DNA of 64,000 bases, taken from NCBI GenBank assembly GCA_017165825.1, contig CM029366.1, positions 27,135,862-27,199,861 on the forward strand. Reading direction: 5' to 3'. The DNA is from Hepsetus odoe. Lineage: Eukaryota; Chordata; Actinopteri; Characiformes; Hepsetidae. A program made the position numbers and the translations under genes. Below, one piece after another: positions 35,071 to 46,350 of the stretch (positions within the stretch are counted from its first letter, which is position 1; each line of letters starts with the position of its first letter). Under the pieces are notes generated by a model. It was not told the origin of the DNA. It saw only the letters and a program-made list of their open reading frames with translations, and ran no database searches.

Positions 35071-35123
35071 AATGAAAATAGAACTGATCTTGAAGCTGCA
35101 TATAGAGACTTAACAAATGCAAG
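35071..35123 (+). CDS. candidate exon a of an unrecognised gene
   Basis: Frame NENRTDLEAAYRDLTNA between CATCAG|AATGAA and AAG|GTACAC. The acceptor is weak and sits at the edge of a V-SINE fragment. It ends in phase 2, which fits the first base of candidate exon b. Too short to be sure alone. Confidence 0.25.
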
Positions 35124-35351
35124 GTACACATGCACTGCCCCTGCAACCGGGCATGTTGATCTTGCCCCTGGTCATTATTTAATTATATCTTTTGCACTGA
35201 TCACTTTGGCAAAGGACACCCTAAGCCCTAAGATGGTTAAGCAGCTACACTGAAGTATCTGATTTCCTGGGAATTGAAACACACCGTTACACTCACACTT
35301 TGCCTTTGTCACCCAAAATGTTCTAATCAGGCTTCCTTTTCTTCACTGCAG

Positions 35352-35527
35352 TTTTCACACACAGACCTTTGATCTAACACAGATCAATGCAGTGTCAGAC
35401 AAAGTGCTAAGAGAGAAGCAAAACCAACCAAGTTCGCAGCACCAACCAGGCACCAGACAACTGAGCTCCAATTTGGTCTCTTCAGGCCAAAATCAGAGAC
35501 CTGACAGCACTGGAGAGCAATGCATAG
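35352..35527 (+). CDS. candidate exon b of an unrecognised gene
   Basis: Good acceptor TTCTTCACTGCAG|TTTTCA and donor CATAG|GTATCA. The frame FHTQTFDLTQINAVSDKVL, REKQNQPSSQHQPGTRQLSS, NLVSSGQNQRPDSTGEQCI is open for 58 codons and rich in Gln, Ser, Asn and Arg, unlike chance translation of AT-rich DNA. It takes phase 2 in and gives phase 1 out. I do not recognise the protein. Confidence 0.4.
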
Positions 35528-36794
35528 GTATCACGCAGACACTGAGGGTGTAGTAGCTTTTTCAAAAAGGTTTTATAAAACAAATACATCTGTTAGACAT
35601 AATAAACTGGCTACCTAGCAATCGTTAACCTTTTGGATTAGATTTTTAATCCATGGGAGAGTTACAGCTCAGTACATAGTTTTGTAATTCTGATTTGACA
35701 GTCTTGTCACTGATCAATTGGTGCTAAATTATCTGTAGTAAAGGAACATATAACAAGCAAACTGTATATGAACTGCATTTAATATGAGCTTCAGATACAG
35801 GAACGCTGCACAAGATGGGAAATATGGAGTTAAACCAAAACCAAACTGATAACCTGAAAGTCTGGATGGGCTGTGAGCCCATTGTTGAAAGGGATTATTT
35901 CATCTTCCTCTAAATACTGACAGGCTACATGTCACTCTTTTGCTCCCATCAATTGTATCCTTTGTCACAACACATTGGGGGTTTTGAAGTCTTTTATAAA
36001 GCGTATACTCTTTGATTCTCTACATATTGATGTCATGTAACACATCATTAAAAAGGGTGTTTGTGCATAGAGATATTCCCGCTGCGCATTACAGCCCTGG
36101 CATGGCTGTATTTGTTAATCAGGGGCATTATTATCAATCACAATCTGTCGGAACAGATTTCATGCGAAGGTGACTAATTAAGTGTAGACTGATAAAGAGC
36201 TTCTGGTTTTTATTTAACAGCCTGTAAAAGGTGTAAGGTCCCTTAGGAACCCTCACTGGCTCAGATGGCGGTACAAAATCCTAAGTTATTCATGCTCCTG
36301 CATCATTTGCATCAAGTTGCTTGCAAATTAGCTGTTACGTCAACGGATCGGAGAGCATAGTGATCACTTTTGTAAGGGGCGGAAAACAATTCTTGGTGCT
36401 GTGTAATTGTGGTTGTATGTATGTATTTTTTCCTTTTCAACTTTTAAACCTTCAGTGTGCTCACAAAATTGCTTTTTAGCTACTATATACTGCTGGGAAA
36501 CATGCTGCATATGTCCAAAACAGTACGTTGTCTCCAACACTGGCACTCACAGATCTTTCCTCTGTCTGTGCCTCTGCCTTTGTTCTATTTTTGTTCATTT
36601 CATTTTTGATTATAACCCCATTTTTCTAATTCTCCTAGAGTCCTTTCTGCCTCAGTCAGATTTCCATTGCTCATTGGGGGCCTGGAGATATTTCTGTAAA
36701 GCTGCTTTAAGTTTTTATAGTAAGAAATGTTCCTAAATAAACATTAAGTTCATATAAACTATCATATATCCTACATTATATTAAATTGCTGCCA

Positions 36795-37047
36795 AGTGAA
36801 AGTGACTATTCTTGTCATTGCGAGGTCACAGCACAGCACACAGTGAACCACAACGAAATTGGACCTTTACATTTAACCCATTCAAACACCCTGCAGCAGT
36901 GGGCAGCTATGAATGCGCCCGGGGAGCAGTGACGGGGACGGTACCTTGCTCAAGGGTACCTCAGGGCAACCTACTGGTAAGGGGTTTGAACCCACAATCT
37001 TCTGATCCTGTGGCCAAACTCCCCAACCACTAGGCCACCACTGCCTT
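36795..37047 (-). mobile_element. SINE, group B
   Basis: Read on plus: AAGTGAAAGTGACTATTCTT, CACAGTGAACCACAACGAAA, CAGTGGGCAGCTATGAATGC, GGTACCTTGCTCAAGGGTAC, GGGTTTGAACCC (B box complement) and AACCACTAGGCCACCACTGC (A box complement). Complete on the minus strand. No clean target duplication was found. Confidence 0.88.
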
Positions 37048-37383
37048 TGACAATTTTAACTCATTTTTAACCATAATCTACTGTTGTATACTACAAACTA
37101 CTTTGAAAAGGTTCCCTGACAAAAGGAACAAAATAAATAGTCCAGAGTACTTAGAACATGCTGCACTAAATGAGCATCAACTTTTTAAAAACTTAATCTG
37201 AAAAGCTGTTTTGGAGATGCAAGGTTTTGTTACAATAACAACCATTTCGATACAGTCAGTTCACTCTTAAAAGCTTGTTCATTTGATTTTAACATCAGTT
37301 TAACAAAACAGCAATTGACTGCATACATTTTTTTCTTGAAATTAAGTTCTTCTAAATGTGTTCTTCTGCATATAATACTTTAG

Positions 37384-37481
37384 ATGCCCACAGTTCTTGT
37401 TCCTCTTCCTTCCAACGTTCCATTGTTAAAAGAAAAAAGAAATCCAAAAAGCGGAATCTTATAAACCACCAGAAGGACTAA
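37384..37481 (+). CDS. candidate last exon c of an unrecognised gene
   Basis: Acceptor ATACTTTAG|ATGCCC. In the phase left by exon b it reads (D)AHSSCSSSFQRSIVKRKKKS then KKRNLINHQKD and stops at TAA 37479-37481. The end resembles a basic, nuclear-localisation-like tail. AATAAA lies at 37668-37673, after a T-run. The link to exon b rests on phase only. Confidence 0.35.
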
Positions 37482-40400
37482 CATACATTGTTAAAAAGGT
37501 TCTGTACAAAGAGGTACAAACAATGTCAATTTATCCACAAAGCTACAAATCAGTACTTAAGGCCCAGTGGGAGACCTTAAAAATGACACTACATTCACTA
37601 AGGCCAGGGATGGGCAAATTCGCACCTTTTCAAAACTTTTTTTTTTTTTTTTATATAAAAAAAAATTAATAAAATGTCTTGAATCAGGTTAAAACAAGCC
37701 AATTATATTGACTAAAAAATTGTGCTGACATACCCTTGAGCGGTACCCCTAAGTGACAGTTCATCCCTTTTTCCTTCGTAAGAGCGTATAATCATAAAGA
37801 GCCTGGTGCATTAATAAGGGCATGTTTTGTTGCAGTAGCATGGGTGCAGGTCATTTCCATTTATTTGTGCATAATGCGTGCATGGAGGCCACCGATAAGA
37901 ACGTGTCGATAGTTTCCATATGCTCAGCTAAATTAGCTCTGTGTGATGGATGACAGAAACGGTGAGTTGAGTGGCATCCATATTAGCATTGCATTGGCTC
38001 ATGATGCCTTTACTGCAGAATTATGGGCACTGAAGTCATGAAGCAGGCTCTAGAGTGTCTTTACACTGTGTTCATCTTTAGAAATCTGAGTCTTTGTACT
38101 TTAACATCTGTGACAAACTCCAAAGCTTTCAAAATGGTATCAGTTTTATTAAAGAAAGAATACATAAACACTTTGCTCATGCACACAGTTTCAGACTCTC
38201 AGATGTATTTCATAAGCATGTTAGTGAGAGGCGTGCAAAGGGAGCATTATAGACATTACTAATCCACAGTGGTATGACTGACAGACTATAATTAGCTTGA
38301 AACAGCCAATTTTATCTGCAACTTTGTTCATTAATTTTTTCCACACCCTCCTACCAATTGTAAATCAGATGCATACATGCAAAGAATTATTCAAATCTAT
38401 TCAAATGAAGTCAGACTATTCAAATGAGCGAGGCCAATGGCTAAGTAACAGTGATTGCAATGTATGCTGATGTACACTGCTCTGTTATCTGTGGATCTTC
38501 CCTGAAGTTCAACGCAAGCTCAAAAGCAAAGCAGCATATTTTTAGCAATCAGCCTTGTCATTTTAAAACATTGTAGCAGCGGTCTGAAAAGGTGTTCATA
38601 TCCCAAACAACAGCAGACTCATCAAAGGAGAAATATCTGTGTTGTGCTTCAAGCGAATGGCAGGCCAGATTGCGCGCACTTCTGTCTCACCAGGTTTCTC
38701 TCTGCCATGATCACCCTGTTTCTGCATAACAAACACGAGGATGAAAGTCAATGAGCATCCCTTTACTGCCTGAGGAGAGCAGCCCGATCCTCCATTACAC
38801 GCACGCTGCAAAATGCCCTACACGGCCCGCAATCACCATCTGCATTTAGATACACCATTGATTACCCTGGTCCACGGAAAGCTGAGACTACTCGGAATTA
38901 AACGTCAGCATTGCTGGGAAAGGATTAAGGGAGGGGGAAAAAAAACAAGAATGGCACAAACAAGTTTAATAATAGCTTGGCAACTGAAACCCCTTTGGGC
39001 CAGGCTGCAAAGAAGTGCTTTAGGGGAGGAAAGAAAAAGAGAAGAAAAACAAAAAAGAGAAGAAAAGAAAGGAAAACAGAAGAAAAGAAAAAAAGTGGGG
39101 TAGAAATTCACTGAATTTGACAGAGGGGAGAACGTCAGCATTGTTGCAATAATGACGAGGGTACCAGGGGAAGGCGTGTGCATAAGTCCCACTGTGGCAG
39201 CACCGCATGTGCAAATCTCCTAACTATACTGTTACCTTGGGAAAGCCAGCTGCTAAGGTCCAATCAGCGCACTGCCTGGAGTTTCCAGAGTGACTGTGTT
39301 GCTAGGGGAGCAAGGCCTCTTACACTCCATTTGATTATGTTGATTGTGTGATTGTGACAGGTCCACACTATCAGGCAGTAAGGCATTACGGCCATATGTG
39401 AGCAAACGTCGAAACAGATGCTGGATTTTTACTAGCCTCTCATTATCATTTGATTTTCTCTGAGTGGATTTAAGGGACTTGCATCTTAACTTGAGCCATT
39501 AGCACTGTTTCTAATCAGCTGGGAAATTTCTTCACACCACCCACGGACATTTGTTAGAGAAAAAAGTACATATTTATCAGCAGAAAAGGGTTTGTGGCTT
39601 ATCGTCCATACTCCTACACCCATCCCTGAGGCATAACCTTAATTGGGTGTAACCAGCCATTATTCCTGCCTGCAAAACAGCCCACTATTTCTAGTCTCAT
39701 GGCAGAGTCTCGGGAGTGGCATTCAAATGGGCCAATTACATCTGTCAGCACCCATTAATACACTCTAGCCACACAGTAAGGGGGCTGTTCTAATTAAGCA
39801 TGAGGCTTTGGCCCCTAACTGGTCTGCTGATCAGTTGGCCGCCTTTTGAGGTTTTTGCTCCCCATGCACCCTCAAAATCATGTTTTTTTTTTTTTACCTC
39901 TCAGCACAGATACTAAGATACTCCAGCTATTTTTGCGTAACCAGAGGGAGTCGGGCCTGGTGGATGTCCTGGAGGTGTTTTTGACCTCACTTATGATTTC
40001 TGGTCTCCTCAGCACAAGGCTGAATTCCCCCCAGCCAACGTCTGACTGTTTCAGCCAGATGCCTTGCTCAATGCTGCTGCTGCAACATTTCAGTCTGTTT
40101 GATGCCCCCTCCTGAGGCTCCATTAGGGAGAACTTGTTCCTTAATGATTTCTACAGCACTCACGAGTAATTGCTTAGTATGTATTGACATATTCTTGCCA
40201 CTGTATTGAGACCTGTATGTTGCGGTAAACACAGGCAACACTACGTGCCACATGTTGACTCTGCAGCTGATATGTGATAGGGTTTATGAACTGGCATTTT
40301 TATTTTAACTGGAAATGTAATCTCATGGGGCTCCAGGGAATATGCTCATAGTCCATAATTGCTGCCTCTGCCCTACAGCTTCACAGTTTATAGTATATAG

Positions 40401-42031
40401 GTCAAAGCAATTGGCCGACTACTACCTGATTTATCGCCGGATCATATTGCCCTGCTTCGCTGTTCAAGGCTGCACTTATCCTTGACCCTCTGCACTTATG
40501 TCATGATTTGTTTGCTGATTGTCATATCAAAGACCAGTCTGTCTTTCACATAAGTGCCCTCTGGCAAACAAAGCCTTTGAATAGTTCTTGGTAGATTGCC
40601 TGTAATTAATGAAGCAATTATTTTACACCCTGAACATTTGATTATTTGATTATTTGAGCAGTCCTACGTGCTGTGTTAGTTATGATTATCTCACTTTGCC
40701 AGGGCTGAAAAGGGTTCATTATGATTCCTTTCGAGCACAGAAAGTTAAATCCATTGGTGAATGTGAAAACCAGTGAGCGACTTGGACTCAAGCTTGATTA
40801 AAGCTATTTTTAGACAGCAGGCTTTAATTCTCTAATCAGATTTTCTTCATTCCCCCTAAGGAAGTACCTGGTATGAGTATCACTTTGCACAAGCATACCC
40901 TTTAGGAATCAGGTTCAAGTTCAGTAAGTGGTAAATACTGAGGACCATCACCAGACTGACGATGGCACAACTTTATAATCCCTGCGCTATACACACCCTA
41001 TGCGAAAACTGTTATTTTCATTTATTTTTACATTTAAATCAGTTGGTGAGACTTCAAGAATCTACTTCAAGAATCTATCCTTTTATGTAAAACTGATTTT
41101 TCCTCCACTTGATATAACAATTGTTCCTTCTCAAGCACATTCTAAATACTAGTATATTCTAATTCATTATAATGCCACAAAACCTATGTAATGACATAGG
41201 ACTGTATGGCCTGCTTAGTTTGGACAAGCCCATTCAAGTTGAAAGGAGTGTTATAATCTAGAGTGTAGTTCAAGGATGTTGAATACAGGGGTACAAGAAC
41301 ACTGGTCATTTACATACCAGCCTTTAAGGTGTAGTAACAACCTCTAATGGAAAAGAGAGATTGGAAAATAGTCATGGCAAAAAATTGCAACTATTTTGTA
41401 CATAAAATGACACAAATGTCCTACATGGACTTCCTAGGGAAATATAAACCACTTGGACATTGTTGGATATGTGCCCTTGAAGCTGATGCAAACTATCCTC
41501 ATGTTACTCATTACAGTAATTTCCCAGAGTATTTTTCCACACACTGAACTGTCCTCTAACTGATAAGATCTATGTGATGATCTGCAGCCCTCCCTGAGGC
41601 AAATCATGGCCAGGATTTTACTCATGGCTCCCTTGCATGTTCTATTGCTTAATTATTTTTAAATAAGTGACTGTATGTGATCTTCCTAAAGGACTTTTTC
41701 TTAATGCCAGACATCAAGATGGTGTCGGCTGGCTCACTGTAACTGCCTCTCTCTGCACAGGTTGGTTTCCTAAACAAGCATTACACTAGTGCTGGTAATG
41801 AGCTAAGAGGGATAGTTTCAAAGTGAATTCCAAGTTTCCTGCATTAAACATTTACTGAAATACACAGCTGGCATATGTTTATGATTTCATTTCAGCAAAA
41901 TATCTGACACTGTGTAAGCAAAGTTAAAAGGAGAGCTCACTTTAACCCCTTTGTAACTGAGCAGCTGGCAGGGAGACATATCGTATATTAGTAGCTGTAG
42001 CATCTTCAAACAATGAATTGATTATTACTCA
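37482..42031. other. gene-poor stretch
   Basis: No gene or classified transposon. A purine-rich run (AAGAGAAGAAAAAC-like) lies at 39028-39096. Several parts (36060-36380, 37840-38000, 38380-38560, 39440-40100) have no repeat features and could be conserved non-coding DNA, but only a cross-species alignment could show that. Confidence 0.35.
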
Positions 42032-42061
42032 ATCACACACACACACACACACACACACACA
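42032..42061. repeat. (AC)n microsatellite
   Basis: About 15 uninterrupted CA units. Confidence 0.95.
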
Positions 42062-42712
42062 ATAGCAATAGCTTTATTTGCCTAGTCAAAATGATTTCCC
42101 CAGCTTGACTCATTGTTAGAAATAAATGGTAAAAGCCATTAAACTGTAATTTACTGAAACAAAAAGACAAACATTTCTAGTTGTGGCTATTAAAAAGCAA
42201 GGTGGAAATATAGCACATTTCCTTCTTGAAGACATCCGAGTGGACTTTGACTTTCCTGACTTTTTCTATCAAATAGTAAAACGTTTATTAGTAATCAAAT
42301 CCATTCATTTTTAAAGAACCTTTCTGTACTTTTACTGTGTCCAGGATTTTTGTAGAAAACCAGCACACAGGCCAGACGTGATGTAGGCCTCATGCTTCAC
42401 ATTCATTTAGACTTTATTAGGTGTCTTGTCCATTTTATTATTCAGTGCCACTTCGCAATAGTAACTTATTTGAATGCACCGTCTTTCACATCAACATTGG
42501 CTAATCATTTTATTGCAGTAATAATCATTTTTAAAAAATGACATTTAATTGGACGTAGGCTAAAAATGATGTAATGCACGAGTATGTCTATGGTAATAAA
42601 CAAATGCCTTTGAGACTGGCCTATCTTTATGTTTCTCTTCATTAAGAGCGTTACAGCCATGGCCAAAAGTTCTAAGAAAGTTCTGAGTATTGGTTTTCAC
42701 AAAGTGTGCTGC

Positions 42713-42787
42713 CCAGAGAATCCATGGCCACTTCAAGAACACCAGTGACACGTGGCGCATGTGGCAGGGCATTAAGGCCCTCACCAA
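42713..42787 (+). mobile_element. fragment of L2-type LINE ORF, just before a second copy
   Basis: GAGAATCCATGGCCACTTCA and GGCGCATGTGGCAGGGCATT repeat, with a few differences, the internal stretch at about 44188-44260 of the adjacent LINE (the region between endonuclease and RT). It ends at CTCACCAAGGGATGATCC, where the 5' end of the nearly complete element starts. Confidence 0.85.
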
Positions 42788-42898
42788 GGGATGATCCAAG
42801 ATGGCGGCGCGGTAACACGCAGCGGCCGCTCCGGGGTCCAAACTTTGGTGCTAAAGTCTGTAAAAAGTCTTTCATCCGACTACTTTTCACCATAAGAC

Positions 42899-43675
42899 TT
42901 GCACATGAGCGTCACATCCGTGAATGCTCTTAAATTTAACTGCCAAACACTGCTGGAGCTCAGGAATCTGCCGGGACTCAGTCTTCCAGCGACTCTCCGA
43001 ACAACGCTACGGGAGTTCGGTGTGCTGAGAAGACCAGGCCTTCAGCCCCCGAGATCGCCTGCTGAACCTGGCCGACTGAGAGGACATAGGAAGAGGTGCG
43101 AGAGGAAACAGAAACGCGGCAAGCGTGCTGGGGTCCGGGCTCAGCTCAAGGCTAACGCTAGCCGACCGGCTATCCCGTCCGTCCTCCTCGCCAATGTCCG
43201 CTCCCTGGATAATAAACTGGACTCTATACGAATCCAGCTGAACACCCAGAGTGAGTACAGAGACTGCTGTGTTTTTGTTTTTACGGAGACATGGCTCAGC
43301 GACAGCGTTCCGGACACCGCCATCCAACTCGCCGGACTCTCCGCGTTTCGTGCGGACAGAAACTCCGCTCTGTCTGGGAAGACCCGCGGAGGGGGGCTGT
43401 GTGTTTACGTAAACACACAATGGTGTACAAACGCTGTGCTGGTCTCAGTACACTGCACACCACTGCTGGAGGTGATAACAGTCAGGTGCAGACCGTTTTA
43501 TTTGCCCAGGGAGTTCTCTACAGTGTTTATTACGGCGGTCTACATCCCACCCAGTGCTAGCGCTAACAGCGCTAATGCTAACAGCGCGCTGGCTGAACTT
43601 TATGGAATTATCAGCAGACTCCAAAACTATCACCCAGACGGATTGTTTATTGTTGCCGGAGATTTCAACCATGCA
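42899..43675 (+). pseudogene. LINE APE-type endonuclease part (first frame)
   Basis: Residue order fits an apurinic endonuclease domain: NVRSLDNKLDS from 43193, TETWLSD from 43283, RPFYLPREFSTVFITAVYIP, and GDFNHA at 43658-43675. The enzyme nicks target DNA to start reverse transcription. After GDFNHA the frame goes wrong: the expected stretch before the conserved CATRGGNTLD-like segment is missing and reading resumes in the next frame, so an old deletion of a few tens of bases is likely. Confidence 0.85.
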
Positions 43676-45194
43676 ACATGTGAACTTTGCAACGAGGGGG
43701 GGAAACACGCTGGATTGTGTTTACACAAACATGGCCGGCGCGTACAGAGCGGAGCCCCGCCCCCACCTTGGACACTCAGACCACATCTCTGTGCTGCTGA
43801 TCCCAGCGTACAGACCCATCGTCAGGCGCGTGAGACCCACCCTGAAGCAAGTAAAGACCTGGCCCACAGGAGCCATCTCTGCTCTTCAGGACTGCTTTGA
43901 ACGCACCGACTGGGACATGTTTAGGGAGGCTGCAACCTACGGTGACTCCATCAACCTGGAGGAGTACACAGCTTCAGTGACTGGCTACATCAGCAAGTGC
44001 ATTGAGGATGTTACTGTCTCCAAGTTCATCATATCACGACCCAACCAGAAGCCATGGATGACCGCGGAGCTGCGCAGACTCCTGAGAACCCGGGACAAGG
44101 CCTTCAAGTCAGGGGACGAGGCCGCCCTAAGAAAAGCGAGGGCAAACCTGTCTCGAGCCATCAGAGCAGCAAAGCGTGCTCACGCAGAGAGAATCCATGG
44201 TCACTTCAAGAACACTGGTGACACGCGGCGCATGTGGCAGGGCATCCAGGCCCTCACCAACTACAGGACATCTCCACCTGCCTGTGACGGTGACCCCACC
44301 CTTCCAGATGCGCTGAACCACTTCTACGCACGGTTTGATGCAGCGAACGACACGCGTATGAGGAAGACCACCCCTCCTCCGAACGACCAGATTCTCTGTC
44401 TGACCACAGCCGAGGTGAGGAGATCTCTTCTCAGAGTCAACCCACGGAAAGCTGCCGGTCCAGACAATATTCAAGGTCGTGTGCTCAGAGGATGTGCAGA
44501 ACAGCTGGCAGATGTTCTCACCGACATCTTCAACACCTCTCTGAGCACCACTGTTGTTCCAAGGTGCTTCAAGACCACCAGCATCATTCCAGTGCCGAAG
44601 AAACCATCCATCTCCTGCCTCAACGACTATCGTCCCGTCGCACTCACACCCATCATCATGAAGTGCTTCGAGAGGCTGGTCATGAGGCACATCAAGTCCC
44701 AGATCCCCTCCTCACTAGACCCCCTGCAGTTTGCGTATCGTCCCAACCGCTCAACGGACGATGCAATCTCCACCACCCTCCATCTGGCCCTTTCTCATCT
44801 TGACAGAAAGGACAGTTACGTCAGAATGCTGTTCATCGACTACAGTTCAGCATTCAACACCATCATCCCTCAGCACCTGAGTGAGAAACTGAGGCTGCTG
44901 GGCCTGAACACCTCCCTCTGTAACTGGATCCTGGACTTCCTGACTGGGAGACCCCAGTCAGTCAGGCCTGGAAGCATCACCTCCAGCACCATCAAGCTGA
45001 GCACAGGGGCCCCTCAGGGCTGTGTGCTCAGCCCACTGCTGTTCACATTGATGAGCCACAACCGTGCAGCTACGCACAGCTTGAACCACATCATCAAATT
45101 CACTGATGATACAGCCGTAGTGGGTCTGATCAGCGGTGAAGATGAAGCGGCGTACAGAAAGGAGATACAACAGCAGACAAAAATAAAGATATAG
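43676..45194 (+). pseudogene. LINE end of endonuclease and reverse transcriptase (second frame)
   Basis: Starts with NFATRGGNTLDCVYTN and HSDHIS (catalytic His block at 43773-43784). The reverse transcriptase follows: NDYRPVALTPIIMKCFERLV, LDPLQFAYRPNRSTDD, FIDYSSAFNT from 44832 (first catalytic Asp), GAPQGCVLSPLLFTL from 45006 and FTDD at 45099-45110. FTDD stands where the family has FADD; both Asp are kept. The frame ends early at TAG 45192-45194 because a second small deletion removes the stretch after EIQQQT; the protein goes on in another frame. So the copy is inactive as it stands. Confidence 0.88.
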
Positions 45195-45615
45195 TTTTTG
45201 ACTTCAGGAGACCACATCGTGACCACTCTCCACTGAACTTCAACTGCTCACCTGCGGAGATGGTCTAGAGCAGCAATTTTCTTATAACCAACAACCTCAC
45301 ATGAACCCTTAACAACAGCTCCATCACAAAGAAAGCCCAGCAGCATCTCTATTTCCTCCGCAGACTGAGGAGAGCCCATCTTCCTTCACCCATCCTCACA
45401 ATGTTCTACAGAGGAACCACTGAGAGCATCCTGAGTATCTGTAATACTGCCTGTTAACAGGAACTGCAAAGTCTCTGACCACAACTCCCTACAAGGGGTA
45501 GTGAGAACAGCTGAGAAGATCATCAGGGTCTCTCTGCCTTCTGTTCAGGAGATTTTCACCACTCACTGTTAAAAGCTAACAGCATTGTGGGTGATCCCAC
45601 ACACTCGTCAATAAC

Positions 45616-46147
45616 AGATATAGAGTTTGGAGGGTTATATACACAACTATTAAGTTTTCAGAACATGAATGCTACATACAGAGCATTATCTCAGTCTCAG
45701 ATGCTTCAGTACACTTATATTTATTTCATGCTAAATGGTAATTCACCCTTTAAGATATTTCATGTCACAGTTCAATAAACCATGGAGAGACTATTTAATG
45801 CATGTGCTTGCTCTGTGCATCATGGCAACAATAAACCTTTCATGAAACCATTTACCCATTAACGAAGATGCAACCAATGAATGTTTGTGATTTTCACAGT
45901 ATTGAGTCTTTAAAGTCGTTGAAGTGCATTTTTTCCAAAGCCTTTCGTGACTTTGTTTCATGTGTGTACAATTTTGTTAAAGCACAGATTTGTCATATCT
46001 CTATGCTTTGAACTAAACCAATGGCCTGTCTGGTCATTTGTGCATGTAAGTCAAATTGCCATTTTCTCTCATAGTAACTATTCCTTTGCTGCATTAAGAG
46101 GAAGTGCCCTTGCAAGACATTTCAATGGGATTTTTGACAATAACTCT
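45616..46147. other. stretch without recognised features
   Basis: Ordinary AT-rich sequence between the LINE and a SINE. Confidence 0.4.
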
Positions 46148-46350
46148 GAGGCAGCGGTGGCCTTGTGCTTAGGTCCCAGGATCAGAGGGTTGTATGACCC
46201 AGACCAGCAGGTTGCCCTGAGGTACCCTTGAGCAAGGTACCATCCTCATCACTGCTCCCTGGGCATTGGATGTGTAGCTGCCCACTGCTGTACACTGTAC
46301 TGTATGTTCTCAATGACAAATGGTCACTTTCACTTCCCTTTCACTTATGG
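46148..46350 (+). mobile_element. SINE, group B, with worn head
   Basis: GAGGCAGCGGTGGCCTTGTG head, no clear B box, GTTGCCCTGAGGTACCCTTG, AGCAAGGTACCATCC, then TGTAGCTGCCCACTGCTG and GGTCACTTTCACTT at the end. Confidence 0.82.

Larger units (their letters stand above)
42788..45615 (+). mobile_element. L2/CR1-type LINE, nearly complete, with frameshifting deletions
   Basis: The 5' end has CCAAGATGGCGGCGCGG. One long protein (APE endonuclease then reverse transcriptase) is spread over two frames, and the 3' part continues in a further frame (FRRPHRDHSPLNFN near 45205-45242; AQQHLYFLRRLRRAHLPS near 45327). The homologous sequence fades after GATCCCACACACTCG (about 45610), without a clear tandem tail. 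GC content is far above the surroundings, which suggests a fairly recent arrival. The family is assigned from memory of fish L2 proteins. Confidence 0.88.

Noticed and set aside
39028..39096. Purine-rich run as a possible functional triplex site
   Set aside because: Irregular A/G-rich sequence is common in such genomes and nothing around it suggests a role.
44127..44690. 187-codon minus-strand frame
   Set aside because: Antisense shadow of the LINE reverse transcriptase.
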